Source of the DNA: Bacteroidales bacterium | GTDB lineage: Bacteria; Bacteroidota; Bacteroidia; Bacteroidales; UBA1556 | Direction of reading: 5' to 3' | Assembly: GCA_023146135.1 (NCBI GenBank) | Contig: JAGLCR010000007.1 | Location: 78,810 to 142,809, forward strand | DNA: 64,000 nucleotides | Shown: positions 44,802-53,440 of the stretch, in pieces | Position numbering within the stretch: position 1 is the stretch's first letter | How the letters are laid out: each line of letters starts with the position of its first letter | The notes under the pieces: model-generated | Database searches by the model: none | Seen by the model: only the letters and a program-made list of their open reading frames with translations | What the model was told of the DNA's origin: nothing | Program-made: the position numbers and the translations under genes

Positions 44802-45605
44802 TTATTTTATATCAAGGCGATATTTTATTCCAGAATATTCTTTCAATTCCATTCGAACAGAGCCCACAGCTACTTCACTTACAACAAGTATCGGCAAATG
44901 GTTTTTATCATCTGATACGTAAACAGTCATGGGACTTTCATCTTCAAACACACCACCAGTAAGCATCTTTGGTTTAAATTTAATGCAGCTTATTTTGCCG
45001 AGATTTGTTTTTATAGTTTCCTTACCAATGTATTCAAATTGAACTTGATAAACTGAATCATCTAGGAAAACGTTTAGTTGAAATTTGTGCCCATTGGAAA
45101 AATTATTGAAATCCCAATTACGTATGTAGTAAAGAGATGAAACCAAATCCTGCACCTCAACTGTGGTATTTACTATACCTTTTTGCCCATTTTTTAAGTT
45201 ATGATAGTTAATTATCCCAGTTTCTTGATTGAAACGCACTTCGCGTTGGGTTTTATAGTCGCCTTCTTGGATTCGCTTTTTATAAAAAAGAGGACGAAGA
45301 TTTAATTCATTCATATAGGTTTCGAACCGATCACGAATTTTAAAAAACCAATTAAAAGCTCCTTTAGTTCTCCCTTCCATTACAATATGGTAGGCAGGTT
45401 TATTTGCAATGTAAACTCGATTGGGTTTTACCTCACTGATAAGCTCTCCAGCATTTACATTTCCCGTTACAGCCGAACGATAGTAGAGTTTGAAAGTCAA
45501 TTTTTCACCTCTTTGAAATGCATTGTTCAACAATATATTATTGTCTTGTGAAATGGCATTTAGGCTAAGTATAAGCCCTACGATAAGAATAAATAATTTG
45601 TTCAT
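44802..45605 (-). CDS. DUF3108-containing exported protein
   Basis: The 267-residue protein has a signal peptide (MNKLFILIVGLILSLNAISQ) and the layout of DUF3108: FQRGEKLTFKLYYRSAVTGNVNAGELI, the IVMEGRTKGAFNWFFKIRDRFETYM segment and a C-terminal GGVFEDESPMTVYVSDDKNHLPILV. The function of the family is unknown; it is a beta-rich periplasmic or outer-membrane-associated protein. It is convergent with cassette 1 and lies 96 bases after rnr in the same direction. Confidence 0.85.
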   Translation of the reverse strand: MNKLFILIVGLILSLNAISQDNNILLNNAFQRGEKLTFKLYYRSAVTGNVNAGELISEVKPNRVYIANKPAYHIVMEGRTKGAFNWFFKIRDRFETYMNELNLRPLFYKKRIQEGDYKTQREVRFNQETGIINYHNLKNGQKGIVNTTVEVQDLVSSLYYIRNWDFNNFSNGHKFQLNVFLDDSVYQVQFEYIGKETIKTNLGKISCIKFKPKMLTGGVFEDESPMTVYVSDDKNHLPILVVSEVAVGSVRMELKEYSGIKYRLDIK

Positions 45606-45700
45606 TTGCTTTAGTTTTTAATGAATGGTGGTAAAATTCCAAAATTCGTTCCAAAAACCGCAAAACAAATAAAACAGGCAAAAAACCTAATAGGTTTATC

Positions 45701-47872
45701 TTAATCTTCAGCCATAACTAGGTCCATTTGACGGTTAAGCAAGTTTACTTCTTTCACCTTAACTAAAATTTTATCACCTAGTCGATATTCGTTACCATTC
45801 CTTCGGCCAACGATTCGATAGTTATCCTCATCAAGATAGTAGTAGTCATCATCCATACTACGAATAGAAACCAGTCCTTCGCTTTTTGCTTCTCCAATTT
45901 CGACAAAAAGACCCCATTTACTTACACCTGATATTACTCCATAAAACTCTTCACCCACCTTATCAAGCATAAATTCTGTTTTCTTATACTTTATCGATTC
46001 TCGTTCGGCAACAGCAGCTTTCTTTTCCATATCAGAAGTATGCTCGCAATATTCTTCAAATTCATTTGCATTTACCGAAGGCTTATTATCTAAGTAGCGC
46101 TGAAGTAGGCGATGCACCATCAAGTCGGGATAGCGCCTTATAGGAGAAGTGAAATGAGTATAGTATTTGAATGATAGTCCATAATGGCCAATATTTTGTG
46201 TTGAGTAAACCGCCTTTGACATCGTACGAATAGCAATGGTTTCAATCATATGCTCCTCTCCTTTTCCTCTAATTTCTTCAAAAAGTTTGTTTAATGAGCT
46301 AACCAAACTTTTGCGCGAAACCAAGCTGATTCGATAACCTAGTTTTCGAATAAACTCAGAAAATGTTTGTAGCTTTTCATCATTGGGGGTGTCGTGAATT
46401 CTATAAACAAAAGTTTTTGCTTTTTGCTTATCTCCTTTTTTTGACATCCCAACATGCTCTGCTACCTTACGATTAGCCAATAGCATAAAGTCTTCCACAA
46501 GCTTGTGCGACTCTTTTTGTTCTTTGATGTACGCACCAATGGGTTTTCCACTATCATCAAGTTTGAACCGAACTTCTTCCGAATGAAAATTGATACTTCC
46601 TTTACGGAATCGTTCTTCGCGAAGCTTACTTGCTAAACTGTGAAGTTGCATGATCTCTGACTTGAAATCGCCTTCGGCTCCTTCAATCATTTCTTGAACC
46701 TCCTCATAAGTAAATCTCCTATCAGAGTCAATTACAGTACGCCCAAACCAATGATTTATTACGTTCGCTTGTTCATCCAATTCGAATACTGCTGAGAAAG
46801 TGAGCTTTTCCTCCTTAGGACGTAGTGAACACACTAGATTTGACAATTGTTCGGGAAGCATTGGAATTACACGATCAACTAAATATATTGAAGTCCCCCT
46901 TTCGTAGGCTTCTTTATCAATCGGTCCTCCGGGTATTACATAATGCGACACGTCAGCAATATGTATTCCTACTTCCCAATTACCATTATCCAGTTTTTGA
47001 AGAGAAAGTGCATCGTCAAAATCTTTCGCATCTAATGGGTCGATGGTGCAAGTAAATATTTTGCGAAAGTCTCTACGTTTTTCAATTTCTGATTTTTCAA
47101 CTTCATTTTTAATTTTTCGAGCCTCTTTTTCCACATGTTTAGGAAAGTTTAATGGAAAATCGTTTGCCGCTAAAATGGATAACATTTCCACGTTATTTTC
47201 CCCTGGCTTGCCCAATACTTCAACTACTTCACCAAATGGATTGCGCGAATGTTCAGGCCATTCAATTAGTTTTACAATTACTTTTTCACCATCCTTTGCT
47301 TTTTTTATTTTATCCAATGGGATAAAAAAATCAGTGGGTACACTCTCTTTATCAGGAATTAGAAATGCGAATTTTTTTGATAACTGCAAAATTCCAACAA
47401 ATGTGGTTTTCTTGCGTTCTATAATATCGATAATTTGACCTTCCAATTTACGTTTTCCACGTTTAGGGAAAAGCTGAACTTTTACTATATCACCATTAAA
47501 TGCATGATGTGTATTATTATTATTAATAAAAACATCTTCGGGTAAGCTTTCGCAAATAATATAAGCTTTCCCTGTAGATTTCATATCTACTACACCTTCT
47601 ACTACATGTGCAGGCATGAAATTTTTGGCGTTTTCTTCCGATATTTTATATTTACCACGGTGGTGTTGTTCTATAACTCCATCTTCCAATAGTTGATTCA
47701 TTATTTGATGAACTAGTTCGCGACTAGCTTTATCCCCAATACCTAAGCGTTTACTTACTTGCTTATAATTAAATGAGGAATGCGGGTTACTCGAAAATAT
47801 TTGAATTACTTGTTCAACAAAACTATTTACTGGCTTTGATTTTTTTCGACTTTTCTTTTTTGATTTTGACAT
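45701..47872 (-). CDS. rnr: Ribonuclease R
   Basis: The start is ATG 47872 (MSKSKKKSRKKSK); an upstream in-frame ATG at 47902 lies before the TATCTTTG promoter element (47889-47896) and is rejected. The 723-residue exoribonuclease has a basic N-terminus, a winged-helix domain (about 15-85), OB cold-shock domains, the RNB catalytic domain with TIDPLDAKDFDDALSL (conserved metal-binding Asp residues) and a C-terminal S1 domain (EFYGVISGVSKWGLFVEIGE). It degrades structured RNA 3' to 5' in the cytoplasm. It lies between the two sigma cassettes on the opposite strand. Confidence 0.96.
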   Translation of the reverse strand: MSKSKKKSRKKSKPVNSFVEQVIQIFSSNPHSSFNYKQVSKRLGIGDKASRELVHQIMNQLLEDGVIEQHHRGKYKISEENAKNFMPAHVVEGVVDMKSTGKAYIICESLPEDVFINNNNTHHAFNGDIVKVQLFPKRGKRKLEGQIIDIIERKKTTFVGILQLSKKFAFLIPDKESVPTDFFIPLDKIKKAKDGEKVIVKLIEWPEHSRNPFGEVVEVLGKPGENNVEMLSILAANDFPLNFPKHVEKEARKIKNEVEKSEIEKRRDFRKIFTCTIDPLDAKDFDDALSLQKLDNGNWEVGIHIADVSHYVIPGGPIDKEAYERGTSIYLVDRVIPMLPEQLSNLVCSLRPKEEKLTFSAVFELDEQANVINHWFGRTVIDSDRRFTYEEVQEMIEGAEGDFKSEIMQLHSLASKLREERFRKGSINFHSEEVRFKLDDSGKPIGAYIKEQKESHKLVEDFMLLANRKVAEHVGMSKKGDKQKAKTFVYRIHDTPNDEKLQTFSEFIRKLGYRISLVSRKSLVSSLNKLFEEIRGKGEEHMIETIAIRTMSKAVYSTQNIGHYGLSFKYYTHFTSPIRRYPDLMVHRLLQRYLDNKPSVNANEFEEYCEHTSDMEKKAAVAERESIKYKKTEFMLDKVGEEFYGVISGVSKWGLFVEIGEAKSEGLVSIRSMDDDYYYLDEDNYRIVGRRNGNEYRLGDKILVKVKEVNLLNRQMDLVMAED

Positions 47873-47888
47873 ACTAAATGATTTTGTA

Positions 47889-47896
47889 CAAAGATA
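47889..47896 (-). promoter_or_regulatory. -7 promoter element TATCTTTG for rnr
   Basis: On the minus strand TATCTTTG is a perfect TAnnTTTG, ending 16 bases before the rnr ATG. It decides the rnr start against the upstream ATG. Confidence 0.55.
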
Positions 47897-47967
47897 GGGC
47901 AATTAAAAACTTAAAGAGGAATTCATTATTAAATGAATTAGGTTTCTGCCATTCCAAATAAATAATG

Positions 47968-47975
47968 TATTTTTG
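47968..47975 (+). promoter_or_regulatory. -7 promoter element TATTTTTG upstream of cassette 2
   Basis: TATTTTTG fits TAnnTTTG, with a weak TTTCTG about 20 bases upstream. A transcript from here would have a leader of some 185 bases before the sigma TTG start, in which a short frame (48137-48181) ends over the sigma start. Confidence 0.4.
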
Positions 47976-48162
47976 AGGGAACTTAATAGACTCTTTATAT
48001 GTACCATATAATGAGTTAGTTGCATATTATTCCTAATAGAAAATATGCTTATTAGGTATTTTGATGCATCGTATTATTTATTTGTTAAGTATTTGCATTT
48101 TTCTTTATTAAAAGAAAAGTATAAAAAACTAACTTAATGATGCAACGAATCATATTTACCAA

Positions 48163-48735
48163 TTGTCTAACAGCACCATAAGAGAAGCGCCAGATTTGAA
48201 GCGTACAGACGAAGAACTCAGAGCCTTATGTATAAAGGGGGATGGAAATGCTCAAAATGAGCTTTACCATCGGTATTCACCTAAGCTTTGGGGTGTCTGT
48301 TTACGTTATGCGAAAAATCGTATGTCGGCGGAAGATATTATGCAGGAAGGTTTTATTCGAATATTTACTTATTTGGATAAATATTCTGGAAAAGGTTCTT
48401 TTGAAGGTTGGATGCGTAGAACAATGGTAAATACGGCTATTAACTACTATAAGAAAAATCTGAAGTCGGGTAAAGAAATGGAATATACGGAGGTGTTTGC
48501 AGCTAAAAGCTACGAGCCTGACGCCATTTCGCAAATATCAAACGAAGAAGTGCTTGGCCTAGTTCAAGAGCTTCCAAAGGGATACCGAACGGTTTTCAAC
48601 CTTTATGTGATGGAAGGTTATTCGCATAGGGATATAGGTGAAGCCTTGGGTATTTCAGAAAACACATCCAAATCGCAATTATCGAGGGCTCGAGGTCTTC
48701 TTCAAGAGAAAGTGAACAATTTGTACGGGAAATAA
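48163..48735 (+). CDS. ECF-type RNA polymerase sigma factor (cassette 2)
   Basis: The 190-residue protein has the same region 2 (GNAQNELYHRYSPKLWGVCLRYAKN, GSFEGWMRRTMVNTAINYY) and region 4 (LPKGYRTVFNLYVMEGYSHRDIGEALGISENTSKSQLSRAR) as the sigma factor at 41537, with high identity across both. The frame has no suitable ATG: the first in-frame Met is inside region 2, so the TTG at 48163 is the likely start. A 15-codon frame (ATGATG at 48137, stop at 48181) overlaps this start in another frame and might modulate its translation. Only two bases separate it from the next gene. Confidence 0.9.
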   Translation: MSNSTIREAPDLKRTDEELRALCIKGDGNAQNELYHRYSPKLWGVCLRYAKNRMSAEDIMQEGFIRIFTYLDKYSGKGSFEGWMRRTMVNTAINYYKKNLKSGKEMEYTEVFAAKSYEPDAISQISNEEVLGLVQELPKGYRTVFNLYVMEGYSHRDIGEALGISENTSKSQLSRARGLLQEKVNNLYGK

Positions 48736-48737
48736 CA

Positions 48738-50297
48738 ATGAAAGAAAAAGAATTTGATCAGGTAATAAAGCAGAAGTTAGAGGGCGTTAATGATGCTCCT
48801 CCTGCTGATATGTGGAATCGAATTGCTACAAATATTCCTGCAGCAAGTACTTCATCAACCACTATTAGTGGAGGAATGTCTAATGCTGTAAAGATTACGC
48901 TATTGGCCGCTTCGCTTCTTATTGTGAGTGGCTTGTCGTATCTTGTTTTTCATAAGGAAGCAACTACTGAACGTGGCCGTATTGAAAACAGCAGTTATAG
49001 TGACAATAACTACTCGATTAAACATAGAGCAAATATTAACGATACTGAACTAGATTCAAAAGTAGTAGAAAAGCAAGATATTGTTGGTGAAAAAACAAAA
49101 AGCAGCTTAACTAATCGCAAGCAGTTAACTTCTAGTAAATCAAGTGCTACAACAACAGAAAAGGATGATGCTGTAGCTTTTAATCAACAGTTTGATAAGC
49201 TAGAAGTAGCTCAGGAAGCTAAACAGCATAAGACGTCTGGAGCGAAGAAAAATAAAAATAAAGCTCCTGAGGTAAAAAAAGTTGCTGAAGTTAAGAACGC
49301 AAGTTTTGTTAAGCCCACAGTGGTGGCGAGCAATGTTGAACTATTGCCCCTGAATGAAAAATTAAATACTGAAGAGCTTAATCAAGAAGAGGAGACTATT
49401 TCAACACCTTCTAAAACTATAGTCGCTGAGGAAGAGCAAGCTGCTAAAGAAACAATAGTAAATAAGTCTGCTGAGAAGGAGGTTTCTCCACAAAATATCG
49501 CATCTAAAGAGGAGTCGGCTCCTGAAAAAATGCAAGTTCCAGCACGTGATTCACAATCATTGAATTCGTCTTCTGCAGTTGATAATCCTAAAAACCGTCA
49601 ATTAAATAAGTATAGCTTAGGATTACACTATGGACCTGAATTTATGGATGTAAACGGACTTAAGCTTACTGATCAGGCAGTGGATTTTAGTTTTAACTAT
49701 CAGAATTTTAATTTTATACTGCAAACAGGAATTGGCTTTCGTGTTTCGAATGATCGTGTGGCATACAACATGAAGTATAAGCGATGGGATTATTTGGAAA
49801 CCCAAATCCGTTTTGATAGTGCGGTAATTGTACTTGATCAAAATGGGAAACCAGTCTTGAAACCAGTCGATCCATATTATGTAGAAGTTTATGACTCCTT
49901 AAATCATTCGTATACTGCCACAGCAACAGAGCAAAACCTAATGATTCAGATACCGTTATTGGTAGGATATCAGGTAGATTATAAAAAGTTTGCTTATTTT
50001 GTTAAAGGTGGTATTCGTTACTCGGTGGTGGTTTATAAAAATACTAAGGATTTAATGGAGATAGACGAGAAATCTCATCTAGTAAATATGAATTACGCAA
50101 GTCAGAGTCGTGCGAAATCAAATATTAATTATGAACTTGCTCTTGGTGGTGCTTACAAACTAAGGAAGCAATTTCAGATTCAAGTAGAATTATTTGGGCG
50201 CTATTACCATTACTCAATTTACGAAGAAAATCCTCCAAGCGGGGTTCACCCTTGGTCATTGAGTGGTCGTGTTGGCTTAGTTTATAATTTGAAATAA
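48738..50297 (+). CDS. Dual-membrane anti-sigma-like protein with outer-membrane barrel (cassette 2)
   Basis: The 519-residue protein repeats the architecture of the protein at 42101. It has a short cytoplasmic segment (FDQVIKQKLEGVNDAPPADMW), one membrane helix (about 51-71), a long Lys/Glu/Ser/Ala-rich linker (about 73-285) and a C-terminal beta-barrel-like domain (about 289-519) ending WSLSGRVGLVYNLK. The cytoplasmic segments share the P-x-AD-x-W motif (PSADSW and PPADMW), a good candidate for the sigma-binding site. No signal peptide is present. It should span both membranes and inhibit the sigma factor encoded two bases upstream; this is inferred. Confidence 0.76.
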   Translation: MKEKEFDQVIKQKLEGVNDAPPADMWNRIATNIPAASTSSTTISGGMSNAVKITLLAASLLIVSGLSYLVFHKEATTERGRIENSSYSDNNYSIKHRANINDTELDSKVVEKQDIVGEKTKSSLTNRKQLTSSKSSATTTEKDDAVAFNQQFDKLEVAQEAKQHKTSGAKKNKNKAPEVKKVAEVKNASFVKPTVVASNVELLPLNEKLNTEELNQEEETISTPSKTIVAEEEQAAKETIVNKSAEKEVSPQNIASKEESAPEKMQVPARDSQSLNSSSAVDNPKNRQLNKYSLGLHYGPEFMDVNGLKLTDQAVDFSFNYQNFNFILQTGIGFRVSNDRVAYNMKYKRWDYLETQIRFDSAVIVLDQNGKPVLKPVDPYYVEVYDSLNHSYTATATEQNLMIQIPLLVGYQVDYKKFAYFVKGGIRYSVVVYKNTKDLMEIDEKSHLVNMNYASQSRAKSNINYELALGGAYKLRKQFQIQVELFGRYYHYSIYEENPPSGVHPWSLSGRVGLVYNLK

Positions 50298-50307
50298 TAG
50301 CGATTAA

Positions 50308-52065
50308 ATGAGAAATAAAATAATCATATTAGTTCTTGGCCTTTTACTTTCGGTAGGGAGTAAGTCACTTATAGCTGGTGGGACTAGTTGTACAGCCGAT
50401 TTCAACTATACTATTGATACTGATATATCGTATTTTACGTATTTGTTTTATAGTACAAGTAGCACAACAAGCAGTATTGTAAAGTACAAATGGAATTTTG
50501 GTGATAGTATAGAGTCAATAAAAGAAAATCCTGAACATCAGTTCTTAGAAGAAGGAATATATATTGTTACTCTCAGCATAGAATGTAGTGATGGGACTAG
50601 TGATAGTTATACTGATACAATTTCTGTGGAAAAGGTTGTACCTTTTTCATGCATGGCAAATTTTACTGCAATAATTGATACACTGCAAGCGGATTATACT
50701 TATCAGTTTACCGATCATAGTGTTAGCCCTGGAGATACAATCATTTCTTGGACATGGGATTTCGGTGATAATACCCCTTTAAATTATTCTCAACACCCTC
50801 AACACAATTATAGCAATCCAGGTAACTATATTGCAGTACTTATAATTGGGACTTCGCAATCTTGTAGCTCAATGTATAGCGATACTATTAAGGTGTCTTC
50901 TATTTTGCCATCTTGCAATGCCGATTTTTCTTTTAGTGCTGACTCAGTAACTGGAAATCAAGAATTGATATTCTTTTTTGATCAATCAAGCAGTGCCGAT
51001 TCAATCATATCCTACCACTGGGATTTTGCGGATGGTGATAGTTCCATTTCTCAGAATCCTGTTCATATATTCCCCAATCAGGGAGTTTATGATGTTAAGC
51101 TTTCTATCAAGACAGTGGGTGGTTGTAAATCAAGCATGCACTACCCAATTCAAGTGGGTAATCCGCAAAAGTACAATATGTGGGGACGCGTATATGTTGG
51201 TAACCTTACCACGGATAAATGTATTGCGTTGCTTTACAAAGAATTTAACAATGGATATATTGTACCTATTGATACTGTACGTCTGACTTCGGTTAACGAC
51301 ACTTTAGGAGTTTATTATTTTTATCAAGTTTTGGAGGGAATGCATAAGGTAAAAGTAATTTTACCTGAGAGTTCGGATTATGATAAGTTTTATGCACCAA
51401 CCTATTATGGTGACAATTTGTTTTGGAATACGACTTCATCTATGAATCTAAATACCGATTTATCTTTGATGAATATTAATATGAGTCCAATTATCCAACA
51501 AACGGGAAATTGTCAGCTTAATGGTTCTGTGATGCAAAACAACTCATCAGTGAGTCAGGTTGGAGTGCAAGTCCTTTTATTGAATAGTATTTTTGAGGTA
51601 TATGATTATACCTTTACAGATGGCTTAGGAAATTATACTTTTGATGATGTACCTCAAGGAAACTATCACGTTTACGCAGAAGTAACAGGCTTATATCCAA
51701 TACCCGCTCAAATCGTTTTTAACGCAATTACTGATACCATTAATAATGTGAATGTGTATTTAAGTAAAACTAATAGCATGGTAAGCATTGATAAAGCATT
51801 GGAGCAAAAAAATATGGTTACAATGAGTTTGTATCCTAACCCCGTGGAGAATAACTTGAATATTAGAATTACTGGAAATAAATCAAGAATGCTTGGGTAC
51901 AGAATATTCAATAATATGGGGCAGCTTATTCGTGAAGGAAACGTCAAAAGCGCAGGGCAAATTACTACATTGAATATAAATGAGCTCCATTCAGGACTTT
52001 ACTTGCTTAAAATAATTTCTAATAATGAAGAATTTACTTTAGTAAAAAAGTTTATTCGTAAATAA
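50308..52065 (+). CDS. T9SS-secreted PKD-domain protein (cassette 2)
   Basis: The 585-residue protein has a signal peptide (to about 24). Three PKD domains follow, each with the WxFGD-type motif (KYKWNFGDS, SWTWDFGDN, SYHWDFADG). Residues about 288-390 repeat the unrecognised domain of the cassette 1 cargo: NMWGRVYVGNLTTDKCIALLY to FYAPTYYGDNLFWNTTS. A CnaB/carboxypeptidase-regulatory-like domain (about 395-490) and a type A T9SS C-terminal domain (about 505-585: LYPNPVENNLNIRI, IFNNMGQLIREG, LHSGLYLLKI) end the protein. It is surface-exposed or secreted. PKD modules commonly bind glycans or proteins. Confidence 0.88.
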   Translation: MRNKIIILVLGLLLSVGSKSLIAGGTSCTADFNYTIDTDISYFTYLFYSTSSTTSSIVKYKWNFGDSIESIKENPEHQFLEEGIYIVTLSIECSDGTSDSYTDTISVEKVVPFSCMANFTAIIDTLQADYTYQFTDHSVSPGDTIISWTWDFGDNTPLNYSQHPQHNYSNPGNYIAVLIIGTSQSCSSMYSDTIKVSSILPSCNADFSFSADSVTGNQELIFFFDQSSSADSIISYHWDFADGDSSISQNPVHIFPNQGVYDVKLSIKTVGGCKSSMHYPIQVGNPQKYNMWGRVYVGNLTTDKCIALLYKEFNNGYIVPIDTVRLTSVNDTLGVYYFYQVLEGMHKVKVILPESSDYDKFYAPTYYGDNLFWNTTSSMNLNTDLSLMNINMSPIIQQTGNCQLNGSVMQNNSSVSQVGVQVLLLNSIFEVYDYTFTDGLGNYTFDDVPQGNYHVYAEVTGLYPIPAQIVFNAITDTINNVNVYLSKTNSMVSIDKALEQKNMVTMSLYPNPVENNLNIRITGNKSRMLGYRIFNNMGQLIREGNVKSAGQITTLNINELHSGLYLLKIISNNEEFTLVKKFIRK

Positions 52066-52184
52066 ATTTTGCTCAATACAAGTTTTTCAACTTATTGAAT
52101 TGCTTGTATTTATAAGAGTACTAATTATTAATACTTATTTATTGATAATTGCAGTTTTTTCTATTCTAATTGGTCTACTACAAA

Positions 52185-52209
52185 AAAAGCAACCCTTGAG
52201 GTTGCTTTT
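52185..52209. terminator. Bidirectional rho-independent terminator
   Basis: AAAAGCAACC (52185-52194) pairs with GGTTGCTTTT (52200-52209), loop CTTGA, with A and T runs on the sides. It lies between the convergent PKD protein gene and the small lipoprotein gene. Confidence 0.85.
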
Positions 52210-52235
52210 AAGTTTTTAAAGATTAGTGAATATTA

Positions 52236-52460
52236 TTAATAACATTCATAAATCGTTTTTTTATTACCAATAACTACAGGCGGTTGATTCTCAATGTTTG
52301 TTAAATCGTCTCCACAATACTCTACTGCAGATTGACGGCTTATTTCTGTACCATTTTCATAAGTAACAACTTCGCAGTTCTTACAATCGGTTTTTCCACA
52401 AGAATACAGGCTAAGTCCAAGGGTAATCATACTGAAAGTGAAAATGTAAAACTTTTTCAT
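52236..52460 (-). CDS. Small cysteine-rich lipoprotein
   Basis: The 74-residue protein has a lipoprotein signal (LGLSLYSC, lipidated Cys21) and a mature part of about 54 residues with four further cysteines (26, 29, 49 and 73), the first two as CKNC. Small lipoproteins of this build are common in Bacteroidota; their function is unknown. The cysteines may form two disulfides in the periplasm. It ends at the bidirectional terminator. Confidence 0.75.
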   Translation of the reverse strand: MKKFYIFTFSMITLGLSLYSCGKTDCKNCEVVTYENGTEISRQSAVEYCGDDLTNIENQPPVVIGNKKTIYECY

Positions 52461-52844
52461 TTGCTTATATTTTTATCGGAGCGATGTGACACCCATGAAA
52501 TACAATCATCCCCTTTATTTGTTTAACGTATTTAGACCTATCATGGATTACTAAGCAAACATATATTAATAGCATATGCTTGATGATGTCAAAGATAATA
52601 CATTTGATACGCTAAACCAAAATAAATCGAAAAACAAATTTGCCCTGAAATAATCATGAAATACAATATGGTTAAAAGGAATTGAATAAAAAGATGATAG
52701 AGAGCTATTGTAAACTTTGGAAAAAGAGGAAAATGATTGCTTCTAGAACAATACTGAGGCATTGGAGGGGGTAGAAAAGTCTCTTCGAGTTCTCTCCTTT
52801 TATTGTAATTTAGCCAGATATTTATTAATTATCGATAAGCACAA
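52461..52844. other. Intergenic region, nothing recognised
   Basis: About 384 bases between divergently read lipoprotein genes. It is AT-rich. A plus-strand frame of 64 codons (52332-52526) overlaps the small lipoprotein gene and looks spurious. I see no clear TTTG/TAnnTTTG pair, hairpin or RNA gene. Confidence 0.4.
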
Positions 52845-53399
52845 ATGAATAAGCTATTAATCTGGATATTTATTATGTCAACATTTTTTATGGAAGGCTG
52901 CCTTAACAACAGTAATGAGGCTGTCAAGTATTTCGATTCAATTTATTTACCAGTTCAAGAAATTATTGAGCTTGATAATCAGTTTCAAGACCAAGTACAT
53001 GGTCAATTAGTTGTTAAAAACGAAATTAATGGAGCGTTCGATTTAATTCAAAACGAGGAGGAATATGCTGAATCTATTAAAAGTATTAACGAGAGCTATC
53101 AAAGACTGTTGAAATACACTAATAGTCAGCTTAGAACTATACAAAATGTTGATATTTTTAATAATGAGGCGTCATTCAAAAAGGAAGCAGTCTCCTTGGT
53201 AATTTCATATCTTGAGGTTGTGGAAAGTGATTTTGCGGAAATGCTTTTAATTTTTAAGAAAGAAGATGTTTCTGATGATGACAATGATCGGTTTAATCAA
53301 CTACTCAACCAGAGTTCGAGGAGACTTGATAAAGCTTTAAAGAAGTTTTACAAAGAGGCTTCAATCTATGGTGACCAACATGATATAGAATTTGAATAA
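52845..53399 (+). CDS. Lipoprotein of unknown function, helical
   Basis: The 184-residue lipoprotein (STFFMEGCLNN, lipidated Cys19) is predicted to be mostly helical: FDSIYLPVQEIIELDNQFQDQ and EEEYAESIKSINESYQRLLKYTNSQLR look like long amphipathic helices. The family is not recognised; the layout recalls a group of Bacteroidota and spirochaete surface lipoproteins with a four-helix bundle. It lies 41 bases before the binding-protein gene in the same direction. Confidence 0.7.
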   Translation: MNKLLIWIFIMSTFFMEGCLNNSNEAVKYFDSIYLPVQEIIELDNQFQDQVHGQLVVKNEINGAFDLIQNEEEYAESIKSINESYQRLLKYTNSQLRTIQNVDIFNNEASFKKEAVSLVISYLEVVESDFAEMLLIFKKEDVSDDDNDRFNQLLNQSSRRLDKALKKFYKEASIYGDQHDIEFE

Positions 53400-53440
53400 C
53401 ACTTTATTAATACAATAGTTTTATATAATATTTCAATTAC

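Noticed and set aside
47873..47902. Upstream ATG for rnr
   Set aside because: The promoter element TATCTTTG lies downstream of it, so it would not be transcribed.
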